Positions 9,394 through 21,965 are shown, numbered from the stretch's first letter. The stretch is 64,000 nucleotides of DNA from Janthinobacterium lividum (GCF_023509035.1 NZ_CP075583.1:6198331-6262330), one strand, 5' to 3'. Translations and numbers: made by a program. Notes: generated from the sequence alone by a model not told the origin.

Positions 9394-10332
9394 ATGTCCA
9401 GCCTGCCGCAACACCTCGACCTGCACCTGATCCGCATCCTCTACCTGCTGCTGGTGGAGAAAAATGTCTCGCGCGTGGCACTGAAACTCAATCAGCCGCA
9501 GCCTTCGATTTCCGCCTCCTTGCGCAAGCTGCGCGAATTGACGGGCGACCCGCTGCTGGTGCGCGGCGCGCGCGGCATGGTGCCGACCCAGCATGGCGAA
9601 AGCCTGCTCAATCCGGCCAAGCGCATCCTCGACCAGACGGAGAGCCTGTTCGTCAAGAAGACGCCGTTCGTGGCGCAGGAAGAGGCGCGTACCTTCCATA
9701 TCGCCGCGCCCGACTACCTGGACAGCCAGTTCCTGCCCAACGTGGTAGCCCTGCTGCGCCGCGGTTCACCGAAAAGCCGCGTCGTGCTGCACAGCCTGGG
9801 GCCGGGCATCGACCATATCCGCCAACTCTCCGATGGAGGCCTGGACCTGGTCATCGCCAACTGGGACGAGCCGCCCGCGCACCTGCACATCTCGAAGCTG
9901 TTCGAAGACCCCATCATCTGCGCCATGCATGCGGAAAACGCCTATGCGCGGCGCACTGCCAGCGACGCCATGACCCTGGACGATTATCTGAGTCTGCCTC
10001 ACGTGGCGCCGTCGCAGATGATGCCCGGCTACCACGGCGTGATCGATTCCTTCCTCGAACGGCAAAACCTGCAGCGCAACGTGGTGGTGGAATCGGCGTA
10101 CTTCGGCCTGATCCCCTACATGCTGACGCAGACGGATCTGGTGCTCACCACGGGCCGGCAATTCATGCGTTTTTATGAAAAGACCCTGCCGCTGAAGACG
10201 TATACCGTACCCTTGAAATTCCCGCCCATGCGTTTTTACCAGTTGTGGCACCAGCGCGTGCACCAGGCGCCCGAGCACAAATGGCTGCGCGACCAGGTCA
10301 GCGCGGCCGCCAAGGCGCTGGTGCAGCGATAG
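9394..10332 (+). CDS. LysR-family regulator, probable control of puuD
   Basis: A 312-residue LysR regulator. The winged helix is at the N terminus (VALKLNQPQPSISASLRKLREL), followed by a substrate-binding domain beginning around residue 90. It is divergent from puuD, with a palindromic site between them, so it probably regulates the urate oxidase and the downstream M20 gene and may sense urate or a later intermediate. It is followed after 73 bases by the uraD-allC fusion on the same strand, which could be part of its regulon. The effector cannot be read from sequence. Confidence 0.85.
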   Translation: MSSLPQHLDLHLIRILYLLLVEKNVSRVALKLNQPQPSISASLRKLRELTGDPLLVRGARGMVPTQHGESLLNPAKRILDQTESLFVKKTPFVAQEEARTFHIAAPDYLDSQFLPNVVALLRRGSPKSRVVLHSLGPGIDHIRQLSDGGLDLVIANWDEPPAHLHISKLFEDPIICAMHAENAYARRTASDAMTLDDYLSLPHVAPSQMMPGYHGVIDSFLERQNLQRNVVVESAYFGLIPYMLTQTDLVLTTGRQFMRFYEKTLPLKTYTVPLKFPPMRFYQLWHQRVHQAPEHKWLRDQVSAAAKALVQR

Positions 10333-10405
10333 CCGCTATCAGCACGCGCATATAATGGAGACAGGAACGGAGCGCTATCATCACCGCTTGCATGATCGGA
10401 AAACC

Positions 10406-12161
10406 ATGACCACCCTTTCAGACCTGAACGCCAGCAGCCAGGCCGATTTTATCGCCCACCTGCACGGCATCTACGAACATTCGCCCTGGATCGCCCAGCG
10501 CGCGGCGCCCGCCCGGCCATTCACCAGCCTGACGGCACTCAAGACGGAACTGCAGCGCGTGCTGGCGCAAGCCTCGCCCGAAGAGCAACTAGGGCTGATA
10601 CGCGCCCACCCCGAGCTGGCCGGCAAGGCCGCCATCGCGGGCCAGCTGACGGCGGAGTCGACGCGCGAGCAGGCCAAGTCCGGCCTGAACCTGTGCAGCC
10701 CTGACGAATTCGCCTCCCTGCAGCGCCTGAATAGCGAGTACAACGCCAAGTTCGGCTTTCCCTTCATCCTGGCCGTCAAGGGTCCGACGGGCGATGGTTT
10801 GACGCGCCAGGACATCATCGCCACGTTTGCGCGGCGCCTGAAAAACCGCCATGCCGATGAACTGGCCGAATCGCTGCGGCAGATCAAGCGCATCGCCGAA
10901 CTGCGCCTGAACGACCTGTTCGACGTGCGCCTGGACTTCGGCCCGGCCATCATGCAGCAGGCGGAAACCCTGGCCGGCTGGAGCGACAGCGACTACAACC
11001 TGACCTGCGCCTACCTGACGCCGGCGCACCAGAAAACGGCCGCGCAGCTGGCCGACTGGATGCGGGAGGCTGGCATGCAGGTGCACATCGACGCCGTCGG
11101 CAATGTGGTCGGCCGCTATATCTCCGACGCGCCAGGCGCAAAGACGCTGATGACGGGATCGCATTACGACACGGTGCGCAACGGCGGCAAGTACGACGGC
11201 CGGCTGGGTATCGTGCTGCCGATCGCCGTCGTGCGCCATCTGCATGAGCGGGGTGAAAAGCTGCCCTTCCACGTCGAGATTGTCGGCTTCGCCGAGGAGG
11301 AAGGCGTGCGTTTCAAGAGCACGTTTTTGGGCAGCACGGCCGTCACGGGCAAATTCGACGTGTCGCTGCTGGAGCAACTCGATGCGGATGGCGTGAGCAT
11401 GCGCGACGCGCTGGCAGCCGCCGGGCACGAGGCGAGCGCCATCGGCGCCATTGCGCGCGATCCGGCCGACCTGCTCGGCTATGTGGAAGTGCATATCGAA
11501 CAAGGCCCCGTGCTGCTGGAGCGCGACCTGCCGCTAGGGATCGTCACGGCGATTGCCGGCAGCTCGCGCTACCTGGTCAATCTTGGCGGCGTGGCCAGCC
11601 ACGCAGGCACCACGCCCATGACCATGCGCAAGGACGCGGCCAGCGCGGCGGCCGAAATCATCCTGCTGGTGGAACAGCGCTGCAACCATGGCGTAGCGCT
11701 GGTGGGCACCGTGGGGCAGCTGCACGTGCCCAACGGTTCCGTCAACGTGATCGCCGGCGCCTGCATCCTGTCGCTCGACATCCGCGCCGCCAGCGATGCT
11801 GTACGCCAAACGGCCGTCGACGATATTCTCGACGGCATCGCCGCCATCTGCGCGCGGCGCCAGATCGACTATCAGCTGGAGCTGCTGCTGTCGGCGCGTG
11901 CGGCGCCGTGTGCGCCATGGCTGATGGCGCAGCTGGCGCAGGCCGTGGAATCCGTGGGCATAACACCGTATGCGCTGCTATCGGGCGCCGGCCACGACGC
12001 CATGGCCATGGCCGCCATCACCGACGTGGCCATGCTGTTTTACCCGCTGCGGCAATGGCGGCATCAGCCACAACCCGCTGGAAACCATGACGGCGGACGA
12101 CGCCGACATCGCGGCGCGCGCGCTGCTGGCGTTTTTGCGCAACTTCCAGCCCAAGCCGTAA
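10406..12161 (+). CDS. UraD-AllC fusion: OHCU decarboxylase / allantoate amidohydrolase (frameshifted)
   Basis: Two enzymes of ureide metabolism in one chain. Residues 1 to about 165 match OHCU decarboxylase (UraD), with the catalytic HPELAGK motif at His68, and make S-allantoin. From about 170 the protein matches allantoate amidohydrolase (AllC), with metal motifs GSHYDTV, EEEGVRF and EVHIEQGP. In the sequence given, the frame changes at a run of four Ts (12038-12041). Removing one T restores the expected ending with RCGNGGISHNP and the stop at 12161; without that the tail is nonsense. The corrected protein would be about 584 residues. The start at 10406 is the methionine of MTTLSDLN. Its stop lies two bases from that of the convergent gene. 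Confidence 0.85.
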
Positions 12162-12163
12162 GG

Positions 12164-13398
12164 TTACACAGCCACTGCCCGCTCCAGCATCGCGTGCAGC
12201 AGCACGTTGCAGCCCGCTTCCAGGTGCTCGGGCTTGGCGTCTTCGATTTCATTGTGGCTGATGCCGTCCTTGCACGGCACGAAGATCATGCCGGCTGGCG
12301 CTAGCCGGGCCGCGTAGATGGCGTCGTGGCCGGCGCCGGACACCACGTCCATCACTGAGTATCCCAGCTTTGCCGTGGCGTTGCGCACGGCGCCCACGCA
12401 ATCGGGGTGGAACGGGCATGGCGGGTAATAGGAAACCCGTTCAAGAGATATATCCAGTCCCGTACCGGTGCGCGTGGCGTCGATAAAGGCCGTGATCTCG
12501 CCATGCATGGTGTTGAGCAGTTCGTCGTTCACATTGCGCAGGTCGATGCTGAACTTGACTTCTCCGGGGATCACGTTGCGGCTGTTCGGGAAGACCTGCA
12601 CCATGCCCACCGTGCCGCGCCCATACGGTGGGTAGCGGTTGGCAATGGCGACAACCTCCTGCATTATGCTGGTGGCCACCTGCAGCGCATCCTTGCGCAG
12701 CCCCATGGGCGTGGGTCCCGCATGCGCTTCCATGCCCGTCACCACGCAGTCGTACCATGACAGTCCCATCACGGCAGGTACCACGCCGATCACCTTGTCC
12801 GCGTCTTCCAGCACGGGGCCCTGCTCGATATGCGTTTCAAAGTAAGCGCCAATGGGATGGTCGCCCGGCACCTGCTCGCCCTTGTATCCGATGCGCGCCA
12901 GCTCCTCACCCACCGTTTTCCCCTCCGTGTCCTTGGCCGCGTAGGCGGTTTCGAGCGAGAATGCGCCGCAAAAAACGCCGGAACCCATCATCACAGGCAC
13001 GAAACGCGAGCCTTCCTCGTTGGTCCAGAACGCCACTTCGATGGGCGCCTGCGTCTTGATCTGTAAATCGTTCAGGGTGCGCACCACTTCAAGGCCGGCC
13101 AGCACGCCGTAATTGCCATCGAACTTGCCGCCCGTGGGTTGCGTATCGATATGGCTGCCCGTCATCACGGGCGGCAAGCTATTGTCTGCACCGTCGCGGC
13201 GCATGAAGACATTGCCGATCTGGTCGATGGTGATGCTCATGCCGGCCTCGCGGCCCCAGCGCACCACCAGGTCGCGCCCCTGCTTGTCCAGGTCCGTCAG
13301 GGCCAGGCGCTTGACGCCCCCTTCACTGTCGCGCCGATCTGCGCCAGTTCCATCAGGGCCGCCCACAGGCGTTCGCCGTTGATCCTCAGTTCATTCAT
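12164..13398 (-). CDS. Beta-ureidopropionase / N-carbamoyl-amino-acid amidohydrolase (frameshifted)
   Basis: A Zn-dependent amidohydrolase of the hydantoinase/carbamoylase (M20) family, about 411 residues when corrected. Metal motifs GSHIDTQPTGGKFDG, NEEGSRF and ETHIEQGP are visible. In this operon it should convert N-carbamoyl-beta-alanine to beta-alanine, CO2 and ammonia, the third step of reductive pyrimidine breakdown. The start at 13398 (MNELRINGERLW) follows AAAGGAG. The frame breaks at a run of five Cs (13317-13321, Gs on the coding strand); one more base restores IGATVKGGVKRLAL. It lies 12 bases after the dihydropyrimidinase gene. An allantoate amidohydrolase role is possible from family alone but unlikely from context. 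Confidence 0.85.
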
Positions 13399-13410
13399 GC
13401 TGCACTCCTT

Positions 13411-14824
<1,414 letters not shown>

Positions 14825-16309
14825 TCAGGACTGCGGCGCCTGCTGCACGTGCGCCACGGCCTTGCCCTTCATCATGACGCCATAAACGACGGCGGCGATG
14901 GCCACACCCACGAACCAGGCGTAGGTGTAGATGGTTTTAAAGCCTTCGGCCACGCCGGGAAACGCCGTGGGAAAGGCCGCGTTCAAAAAGCCCGGGATAT
15001 TCGGCAGCACGGCGATGACAAAGGCGATCAGCGCCGCCATGTTCCAGCCATTGCCATACGAGTAGACGCCATCGTCGCGGTACAACTGCCTGACGTCGAG
15101 CTGCGTCTTGCGCACAAAATAATAGTCGACAATGAGGATGCCGGCGATGGGGCCCAGCAAGGCCGAGTAGCCGATCAGCCACGTGAAGATATAGCCCTGC
15201 GTCGATTCGAGCACCTTCCACGGCATCATGACGATGGCGATGAAGGCCGTGATGTAGCCGCCCATCTTGTACGAAATCTGCTTCGGCGCCAACGAGGAAA
15301 AGTCGTACGCCGGACCCACCAGGTTGGCCGCCAGGTTGACGCTGACCGTGTCGATCAGCAGAATGATCAGGGCGATCAGCACGGCGGCGCCCGTCATGCG
15401 GCTGGCCAGGTCGACGGGGTCCCAGATGGCCTTGCCATACATGACCACGGAGCCGGCCGTGACGATCACGGCCAGCATGGCCAGCAATCCCATGGGCACC
15501 GGCAAGCCGATCGACTGGCCGATCACCTGGTCGCGCTGGGTCTTGGCGAAGCGCGTGAAGTCGGGGATGTTCAAGGCAAGGGTGGCCCAGAATCCCACCA
15601 TGGCCGTCAACGATGGCCAGAAGACGCTCCAGAACTGGCCCGCCTTTTTGCCGCCCGGGATGAATTGCGATGGCTGGTCCAACAGGCTGGCCACGCCGCC
15701 GGCCTTGCTGTGCACCCAGTACAGCAGCACGAAGCAGATGAGGATTTTCAAGGGCGCCGTATAGGTTTCGAGCTTGCGGATCGACTCCATGCCATGCAGG
15801 ATGTAATAGAACTGGATGGCCCAGAAAGCCAGGAAGCACAGCAACTGGCTGCCGTTGATGCCCAGGCCCGCGATCTTCTCGCCGCCCAGTTCATGGCCCA
15901 TCAGCACGCCCATCAGGGTATAGATCATCTGGCCGCCGAACCAGGTCTGGATGCCGTACCAGCCGCAGGCGACGATGGCGCGCATCAGCGCCGGCAAGCG
16001 CGCGCCCATGGTGCCGAACGAGGCGCGCGCCAGCACGGCATACGGGATGCCGTACTTGGTGCCCGCATGGCCGATCAGGAGCATGGGCAAGAGCACGATG
16101 GCGTTGGCGAGAAATACCGTGAGCACGGCCTGGTAACCGGACATGCCGCTGTCGATCAGGCTGGCCGACAGGGTGTAGGCGGGAATGCACATCACCATGC
16201 CGACCCACAGCGCGGCGAAGTGGTACCAGCGCCAGGTGCGCTGCGCCGCCGTTGTGGGCGCCAGGTCTTCATTCCAGAGTTGCGTGTTGCCTGAATAGTC
16301 GTGGTTCAC
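14825..16309 (-). CDS. NCS1-family nucleobase:cation symporter
   Basis: A 494-residue permease of the NCS1 family with about twelve membrane segments. The start NEDLAPTTAAQRTWRWYHF followed by the first helix is characteristic of nucleobase and hydantoin permeases. It begins with GTG at 16309, preceded by GGAGCATACCT. Being first in a unit with dihydropyrimidinase and beta-ureidopropionase, it probably imports uracil, thymine or a dihydropyrimidine/hydantoin. A promoter with a RutR-like palindrome lies just upstream. Exact substrate preference within uracil, allantoin or hydantoin cannot be decided by eye. Confidence 0.88.
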   Translation of the reverse strand: MNHDYSGNTQLWNEDLAPTTAAQRTWRWYHFAALWVGMVMCIPAYTLSASLIDSGMSGYQAVLTVFLANAIVLLPMLLIGHAGTKYGIPYAVLARASFGTMGARLPALMRAIVACGWYGIQTWFGGQMIYTLMGVLMGHELGGEKIAGLGINGSQLLCFLAFWAIQFYYILHGMESIRKLETYTAPLKILICFVLLYWVHSKAGGVASLLDQPSQFIPGGKKAGQFWSVFWPSLTAMVGFWATLALNIPDFTRFAKTQRDQVIGQSIGLPVPMGLLAMLAVIVTAGSVVMYGKAIWDPVDLASRMTGAAVLIALIILLIDTVSVNLAANLVGPAYDFSSLAPKQISYKMGGYITAFIAIVMMPWKVLESTQGYIFTWLIGYSALLGPIAGILIVDYYFVRKTQLDVRQLYRDDGVYSYGNGWNMAALIAFVIAVLPNIPGFLNAAFPTAFPGVAEGFKTIYTYAWFVGVAIAAVVYGVMMKGKAVAHVQQAPQS

Positions 16310-16341
16310 AGGTATGCTCCATCGGTTGGGAGGGAATCGGT

Positions 16342-16371
16342 TTTATAGAAACGGCTCGACTTTTAAGTCAA
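16342..16371 (-). promoter_or_regulatory. Promoter of NCS1 permease operon with RutR-like box
   Basis: On the minus strand, -35 TTGACT (16366-16371) and -10 TATAAA (16342-16347) are separated by 18 bases. The -35 is the left half of an inverted repeat TTGACTTAAAAGTCGA, which has the TTGAC-N6-GTC geometry of the Escherichia coli RutR box (TTGACCAnnTGGTCAA). A TetR regulator resembling RutR is encoded at 23645. Occupancy of this site would block the promoter. Confidence 0.55.
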
Positions 16372-16443
16372 TCTAGCTTACCGCAAAGGCCAGCCGTTGT
16401 TTATAAAATAAACACACGCAAGATATATGCCTTGATGCGTGCC

Positions 16444-17724
16444 CTACGCCGTCTCCACCAACGCATGCGGGTTGCGTGGGTCCTGCGTCCAGTTCATGTA
16501 TGGCTTGCCCGTGGTCTGCGGCACCATCGTGATGCAGCCCTGCACCGGACAGGTGATTTCACACAGGTTGCAGCCCACGCATTCCTCCTTGATCACCTCA
16601 TACGTGCGCATGCCGGCGGCGTCGATCAGTTGCGCAATCGACTGGTGCGACGTGTCTTCGCAGGCCACATAGCACTTGCCGCACTTGATGCAGTCGTCCT
16701 GGTTGATGTGCGCGATCACCTGGTAATTCATGTCCAGATATTTCCAGTCCGTCGTATTGGCTACGGCCTTGCCGGAAAAGTCGCTGATGCGTTCGTAGCC
16801 CTTCTCGTCCATCCAGCGCGACAGGCCATCCTTCATCTCTTCGACGATGCGGAAACCATGCAGCATGGCGGCCGTGCACACCTGCACGCAGCCCGCTCCC
16901 AGGGCGATGAATTCAGCCGCGTCGCGCCAGTTGCCAATGCCGCCGATGCCGGAAATGGGCAAGCCGCGCGTCTGCGGATCGCGGGCGATTTCCGCCACCA
17001 TATTCAGGGCGATAGGCTTGACGGCAGATCCGCAATAGCCGCCGTGCGTGCTGGCGCCGCCCACGATGGGCAGCGCCACCATGCGGTCCAGGTCCAGCGA
17101 GGTAATCGAGTTGATGGTATTGATCAGCGAGACGGCGTCCGCGCCGCCCGCCTTGGCCGCGCGCGCCGGCATGCGTACGTCCGTGATGTTGGGCGTGAGC
17201 TTGACGATGACGGGCAGATCGCTGTGCTTCTTGCACCAGGCAGTGACCATCTGCACATACTCGGGCACCTGGCCCACGGCCGCGCCCATGCCCCGCTCCG
17301 GCATGCCGTGCGGGCAGCCGAAATTGAGTTCGATGCCGTCCGCTCCTGTCGCCTCGACCTTGGGCAGGATGTCGGCCCAGTAATGCTCTTCGCACGGCAG
17401 CATCAGGGAGACGATCATGGCGCGGTCGGGCCAGTCCTTTTTCACCTGCGTGATTTCGCGCAGGTTGATCTCCAGCGAGCGGTCGGTAATCAGTTCGATA
17501 TTGTTGAAGCCCACTACTTCGCGATTCTTGCCATACAGAGCGGAATAACGCGACGAGACGTTGACGGCGGCCGGGTCTTCACCCAGGGTTTTCCACACGA
17601 CGCCGCCCCACCCAGCCTCGAAGGCGCGCACCACGTTGTAGGCCTTGTCGGTCGGCGGTGCGGACGCCAGCCAGAAGGGATTCGGCGCCTTGATGCCGCA
17701 AAATTCGATGCTGAGATCAGCCAT
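16444..17724 (-). CDS. preA: NAD-dependent dihydropyrimidine dehydrogenase subunit PreA
   Basis: A 426-residue PreA. It reduces uracil and thymine to the dihydro forms in a complex with PreT. The N-terminal two-thirds is a dihydroorotate-dehydrogenase-like FMN barrel (GIKAPNPFWLASAPPT near the start, ELNFGCPHGMPERGMGAA in the middle). The C terminus carries two 4Fe-4S clusters, CIKCGKCYVAC and CVGCNLCEITCP. Its ATG overlaps the PreT stop by one base (TAATG), so the two subunits are made together. The gap from its stop at 16444 to the NCS1 start holds the next promoter. Confidence 0.95.
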   Translation of the reverse strand: MADLSIEFCGIKAPNPFWLASAPPTDKAYNVVRAFEAGWGGVVWKTLGEDPAAVNVSSRYSALYGKNREVVGFNNIELITDRSLEINLREITQVKKDWPDRAMIVSLMLPCEEHYWADILPKVEATGADGIELNFGCPHGMPERGMGAAVGQVPEYVQMVTAWCKKHSDLPVIVKLTPNITDVRMPARAAKAGGADAVSLINTINSITSLDLDRMVALPIVGGASTHGGYCGSAVKPIALNMVAEIARDPQTRGLPISGIGGIGNWRDAAEFIALGAGCVQVCTAAMLHGFRIVEEMKDGLSRWMDEKGYERISDFSGKAVANTTDWKYLDMNYQVIAHINQDDCIKCGKCYVACEDTSHQSIAQLIDAAGMRTYEVIKEECVGCNLCEITCPVQGCITMVPQTTGKPYMNWTQDPRNPHALVETA

Positions 17725-19092
17725 TATGCAGCCTCCAGTTTGGTGAGTAGGTCGGCATGGATGGCCAGTGCGGCCAGCTTGCCATGCTGGACGGCTTGCA
17801 CCGTCAAGTCCTGTCCCGGCGCCACGCAGTCGCCGCCCGCGTAGATGCCCGGCAGCACCGTGCGCAAGCCCGCATCGACGGCGATCTTGTCGCCTTCGCG
17901 TTTTAACAGCGACGCCATCGGGTCATGCAGCACGTCGGTGTGTCAGGCTCTGGCCGATGGCCTTGAAGATGGCGTCGGCCGCCACGTCGAACGTTTCGCC
18001 CGTCCCCGCCAGGCGCGTGCCCTGCATGCGCGTTTTCTCGAAGCGCATGCCCACCACCTTGCCGGCAGTATCGAGCAGCACCTGCTGCGGCTGGGCCCAC
18101 GTCAGCATGCGCACCTGGTTGGCCTTGGCGATGTCCTGTTCATGGTGGGTAGCCGTCATGGCGTCGAAGCCGCGCCGGTACACGAGGGTGACTTCCTCGG
18201 CGCCCAGGCGTTGGACCTGCACTGCCATGTCGATGGCCGTATTGCCGGCGCCGATGACGATGGCGCGCTTGGGCACAGGCAGCGCGGCCAGGTCGTCCGC
18301 CTGGCGCAGCGCGCTGATGTAATCGACGGCGGCCAGCAGGCCTGGCGCGTCCTCTCCCGTCAGGCCCAGCTTGCGGCTGGCTCCCAGGCCCAGGCCGAGG
18401 AAGACGGCGTCGTACTGCGCGTGCAAATCGCGCAGCTGCAGGTTCTCGCCCAGCACCTGGCGACATCGGATCTCGATGCCACCTATCTGCAGCAGGAAGT
18501 CGATTTCCTTTTGCGCGAAATCGTCCGTCAGCTTGTACTTGGCGATGCCGTATTCATTCAAGCCGCCTGCCTTGCCTTCCTTTTCAAAGATCACCACGTC
18601 GTGGCCCAGCATGGCCAGGCGGTGCGCGCACGACAGTCCCGCCGGCCCCGCGCCGACGATGGCTATCGTCTTGCCGGTGGCGGCCGCCCTCTTGAACGGG
18701 TGCTGTGCGAAATGCATGTGGTCGACGGCGTAGCGCTGCAAGAGGCCGATTTTCACCGGCTGGCCTTCCGCGTCGTGGTTGCGCACGCAGACGTCTTCAC
18801 ACAGGATTTCCGTGGGGCAGACGCGGGCGCAGCTGCCGCCCAGGATATTCTGTTTCAGGATGCCGGCGGCGGCGCCGTTGATGTTCTTGTCGTGGATGTT
18901 GCGGATGAAGCTGGCCACGTCGATTTCCGACGGACAGATACGGCTGCACGGCGCGTCGTAGCAATACAGGCAGCGGGCGCTCTCGATGGCCGCCTGGCGC
19001 GCCGTCAGGGGCGGCGCCAGGTCCGTGAAATGGCCCGCCAATTCCTCGTTGGGCAAGGCGGGATGCGGCAAATAGTTGAGGGACTCGATCAT
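17724..19092 (-). CDS. preT: NAD-dependent dihydropyrimidine dehydrogenase subunit PreT (frameshifted)
   Basis: PreT is the flavoprotein partner of PreA and passes electrons from NADH. The N-terminal half has cysteine motifs for Fe-S binding (CLYCYDAPCSRICP, GSCARVCPTEILCEDVC) followed by FAD and NAD dinucleotide folds (IVGAGPAGLSCAHRLA; VIGAGNTAIDMAVQ). The frame breaks after KAIGQSLT, at about 17935-17945 (CTGACACACCGACG on the coding strand). Removing one base gives a continuous protein of about 455 residues ending in the expected GIYAGGDCVAPG segment. It follows mmsA after 45 bases and overlaps preA by one base. Confidence 0.9.
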
Positions 19093-19137
19093 CGCGTTTT
19101 CCTTCTTTGAGCCTGCGGTGGATTTAGTGTAAAACCG

Positions 19138-20640
19138 TCACTTCATCTGTGGAAAAGCAAATTCCACACCAGCGCTTGCCGTGTTCGGCCAGCGCTGCAT
19201 CACGGCCTTGTGGCGCGTATAGAAGCGCACGCCTTCCGGGCCGTACGCGTGGTGGTCGCCGAACATGCTGCGCTTCCAGCCGCCAAAGCTGTTGAAGGCC
19301 ATCGGCACGGGCAAGGGGATGTTGACGCCCACCATGCCGACCTGGATCTGTCGCACGAATTCGCGCGCCACGCCGCCGTCGCGCGTGTAGATGGCCACGC
19401 CGTTGCCATACTCGTTGGCGTTGATCAGCTCCACCGCATGCACAACATCAGGACAGCGCAGCACGCACAGCACGGGACCGAAAATCTCTTCCTTGTAGAT
19501 GCTCATGTCGCGCGTCACATGGTCGAACAAGGTACCGCCGACAAAGAAGCCGTTCTCGCGGCCCGGCACCACATGGTTGCGGCCATCGACCACCAAAGTC
19601 GCGCCCTGCTCCACGCCCGAGGCGATGAGTTTTTCGATGCGCTGCTTGGCTGCCAGCGACACGACCGGCCCCATTTCCGCACCATCAGCCATGCCGTCGC
19701 GCACTTTCAGTGCAGCCGTGCGCGTTGCCAGTGCGTCGATCAACTTGTCGCCCGCGTCGCCCACGGCCACGACCACGGAGATGGCCATGCAGCGTTCACC
19801 CGCCGAACCGTAAGCGGCGCCGATCAGCGCATCGACCGTCATGTCCATGTCCGCATCGGGCATCACCACCATGTGATTCTTCGCGCCGCCCAAGGCTTGC
19901 ACGCGCTTGCCGCTGGCGCTGCCACGTGCATAGATGTATTCGGCGATCGGCGTCGAACCGACAAAGCTGATCGCCTGCACCACCGGATGGTCGAGCAAGG
20001 CGTCGACCGTCACCTTGTCTCCCTGTACCACGTTGAAGACGCCGTCGGGCAAGCCAGCTTCTTTCAGCAATTTCGCGTGCAGCAAGGAGGCCGAAGGATC
20101 GCGCTCGGACGGTTTCAAGACGAAGGTATTGCCGCAGGCGATGGCGACAGGGAACATCCACATCGGCACCATCACGGGAAAATTGAATGGCGTGATGCCG
20201 GCCACCACGCCCAGCGCCTGGCGCATGGACCAGGCATCGATGCCGCGCGAAATCTGGTCCGTGAATTCGCCTTTCAGCAATTGCGGGATGCCGACGGCAA
20301 ATTCCACCATCTCGATGCCGCGCGCCACTTCACCCTGGGCATCGGCAAAGGTCTTGCCATGCTCGCGCGTGAGCATGGCGGCAAATTCGTCCGTGTGCTG
20401 CTGGCACAGCTGCAGGTAGCGGAACAGGACCCTGGCACGCGTCAGGGGCGGCGTGGCCGACCACGAGGGAAAGGCGGCGGCGGCCGCCTGCACGGCAGCG
20501 TCGACGTCTTCCACGGTACCCAGCGCGACCCGGGCGACGGGTTCACCGATGGCGGGGTTGTAGACATCGCCGTAACGGCCACTCCGGGTGTCGACTTTGG
20601 CGCCGTTGATGAAGTGGGTGATGGTGTCGAGAGTGTTCAT
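19138..20640 (-). CDS. mmsA: CoA-acylating (methyl)malonate-semialdehyde dehydrogenase
   Basis: A 500-residue CoA-dependent aldehyde dehydrogenase. The catalytic cysteine is in [11 protein letters not shown], and the MmsA-type pattern [20 protein letters not shown] is clear. It turns malonate semialdehyde (from uracil via beta-alanine) into acetyl-CoA, or methylmalonate semialdehyde (from thymine) into propionyl-CoA. It lies 8 bases after the omega-transaminase gene and before preT, so the end of the pathway is encoded first in the operon. Valine catabolism is the other usual role for MmsA, but its usual neighbours are absent here. Confidence 0.93.
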   Translation of the reverse strand: MNTLDTITHFINGAKVDTRSGRYGDVYNPAIGEPVARVALGTVEDVDAAVQAAAAAFPSWSATPPLTRARVLFRYLQLCQQHTDEFAAMLTREHGKTFADAQGEVARGIEMVEFAVGIPQLLKGEFTDQISRGIDAWSMRQALGVVAGITPFNFPVMVPMWMFPVAIACGNTFVLKPSERDPSASLLHAKLLKEAGLPDGVFNVVQGDKVTVDALLDHPVVQAISFVGSTPIAEYIYARGSASGKRVQALGGAKNHMVVMPDADMDMTVDALIGAAYGSAGERCMAISVVVAVGDAGDKLIDALATRTAALKVRDGMADGAEMGPVVSLAAKQRIEKLIASGVEQGATLVVDGRNHVVPGRENGFFVGGTLFDHVTRDMSIYKEEIFGPVLCVLRCPDVVHAVELINANEYGNGVAIYTRDGGVAREFVRQIQVGMVGVNIPLPVPMAFNSFGGWKRSMFGDHHAYGPEGVRFYTRHKAVMQRWPNTASAGVEFAFPQMK

Positions 20641-20648
20641 GGTGTTCC

Positions 20649-21965
20649 TTAGTCGAGATTTCTTAATACCTTGGCCAGCTTGCCAAACAGCTCGTCGACA
20701 TGCTGTTTTTCCAGCACCAGCGGCGGCGACAGGGCGATGATGTCGCCCGTCGTGCGTATCAGCACGCCGTCAGCGAAGGCCTGCTTGAAGGCGTTGAAAG
20801 CGCGTGCGCCAGGTTTGCCGGCGATGGGCTCGAGTTCGATGCCGGCGATCAGGCCGATGCTGCGCAAGTCGATCACGTGCGGCAAGCCTTTCAGGGAATG
20901 CACGGCGTCGCTCCAATACGCCTGCATACTTTTCGCGTGGCCCAGGATGTCCTGCTCCTCGAACACTTGCAGGGTGGCCAGCGAGGCGGCGCAGGCGAGC
21001 GGGTGGCCGGAATACGTGTAACCGTGGAACAGCTCGATGCCGGGCGGCGCATCCATGAAGGCGTCATGGATATACTTTTTGCTGAACACGGCGCCCATCG
21101 GCACCATGCCGTTGGTCAGGCCCTTGGCCGTCGTCATCAGGTCAGGTTCGACGTCGAAATAGTCGGCTGCGAATGGCGTCGTCATACGGCCGAAACCCGT
21201 GATCACTTCATCGAAGATCAGCAGGATGCCATGCTTGGTGCACAGCTCGCGCAGGCGTTTGAGATAGCCTTTCGGCGGGATCAGTACGCCAGTGGAACCG
21301 GCCACCGGTTCGACGATGACGGCGGCAATCGTCGAGGCGTCGTGCAGGGCGACGATGCGTTCCAGTTCATCGGCCAGGTGGGTGCCGTATTCGGGTTCGC
21401 CCACCGTGTAGGCGTTCTTGTCCAGGTTGTGCGTGTGCGGCAGGTGGTCCACGCCGGGCAGCAAGGGGCCGAAGGTCTTGCGGTTGCCGCCGATGCCGCC
21501 CACGGAAATGCCGCCGAAGCCCACGCCGTGATAACCGCGTTCGCGGCCGATCAGGCGGGTACGTGCGCCCTCGCCGCGCGCCCGGTGATAGGCCAGTGCG
21601 ATCTTCAGCGCCGTGTCGACGGCTTCGGAACCGGAGTTCGTATAAAACACGTGGCCAAATTTATGCCCCGTGTAGTCCATCAGTTTTTCCGCCAGGTCGA
21701 AGGCTGCCGGATGGCCCATCTGAAAAGTGGGAGCGAAGTCGAGCTGGCCCACCATGTCGCGGATGGCGCCGACGATTTTCGGCTGCGCATGGCCGCACGG
21801 CACGCACCACAGGCCGGCCGTGCCATCGAGGATGGCGTTGCCATCGACGTCCTTGTAGTACATGCCTTCGGCCGACACCAGCAGGCGCGGGTTGGCCTTG
21901 AAATCGCGGTTGTTCGTAAACGGCATCCAGAATGCCGACATCGATTCCGGCCTTGTTTCGTTCAT
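20649..21965 (-). CDS. Omega-amino acid aminotransferase (beta-alanine:pyruvate type)
   Basis: A 438-residue class-III PLP aminotransferase. The cofactor lysine is in [10 protein letters not shown] and the preceding acidic motif is [13 protein letters not shown]. By context it converts beta-alanine (or beta-aminoisobutyrate) and pyruvate to malonate semialdehyde and alanine, which MmsA then oxidises. It is the first gene of the aminotransferase-mmsA-preT-preA operon and is divergent from a MocR regulator. An AAGGTCAT-like stretch precedes the start. The amino donor is inferred from the operon, since class-III aminotransferases are alike in sequence. Confidence 0.9.
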   Translation of the reverse strand: MNETRPESMSAFWMPFTNNRDFKANPRLLVSAEGMYYKDVDGNAILDGTAGLWCVPCGHAQPKIVGAIRDMVGQLDFAPTFQMGHPAAFDLAEKLMDYTGHKFGHVFYTNSGSEAVDTALKIALAYHRARGEGARTRLIGRERGYHGVGFGGISVGGIGGNRKTFGPLLPGVDHLPHTHNLDKNAYTVGEPEYGTHLADELERIVALHDASTIAAVIVEPVAGSTGVLIPPKGYLKRLRELCTKHGILLIFDEVITGFGRMTTPFAADYFDVEPDLMTTAKGLTNGMVPMGAVFSKKYIHDAFMDAPPGIELFHGYTYSGHPLACAASLATLQVFEEQDILGHAKSMQAYWSDAVHSLKGLPHVIDLRSIGLIAGIELEPIAGKPGARAFNAFKQAFADGVLIRTTGDIIALSPPLVLEKQHVDELFGKLAKVLRNLD

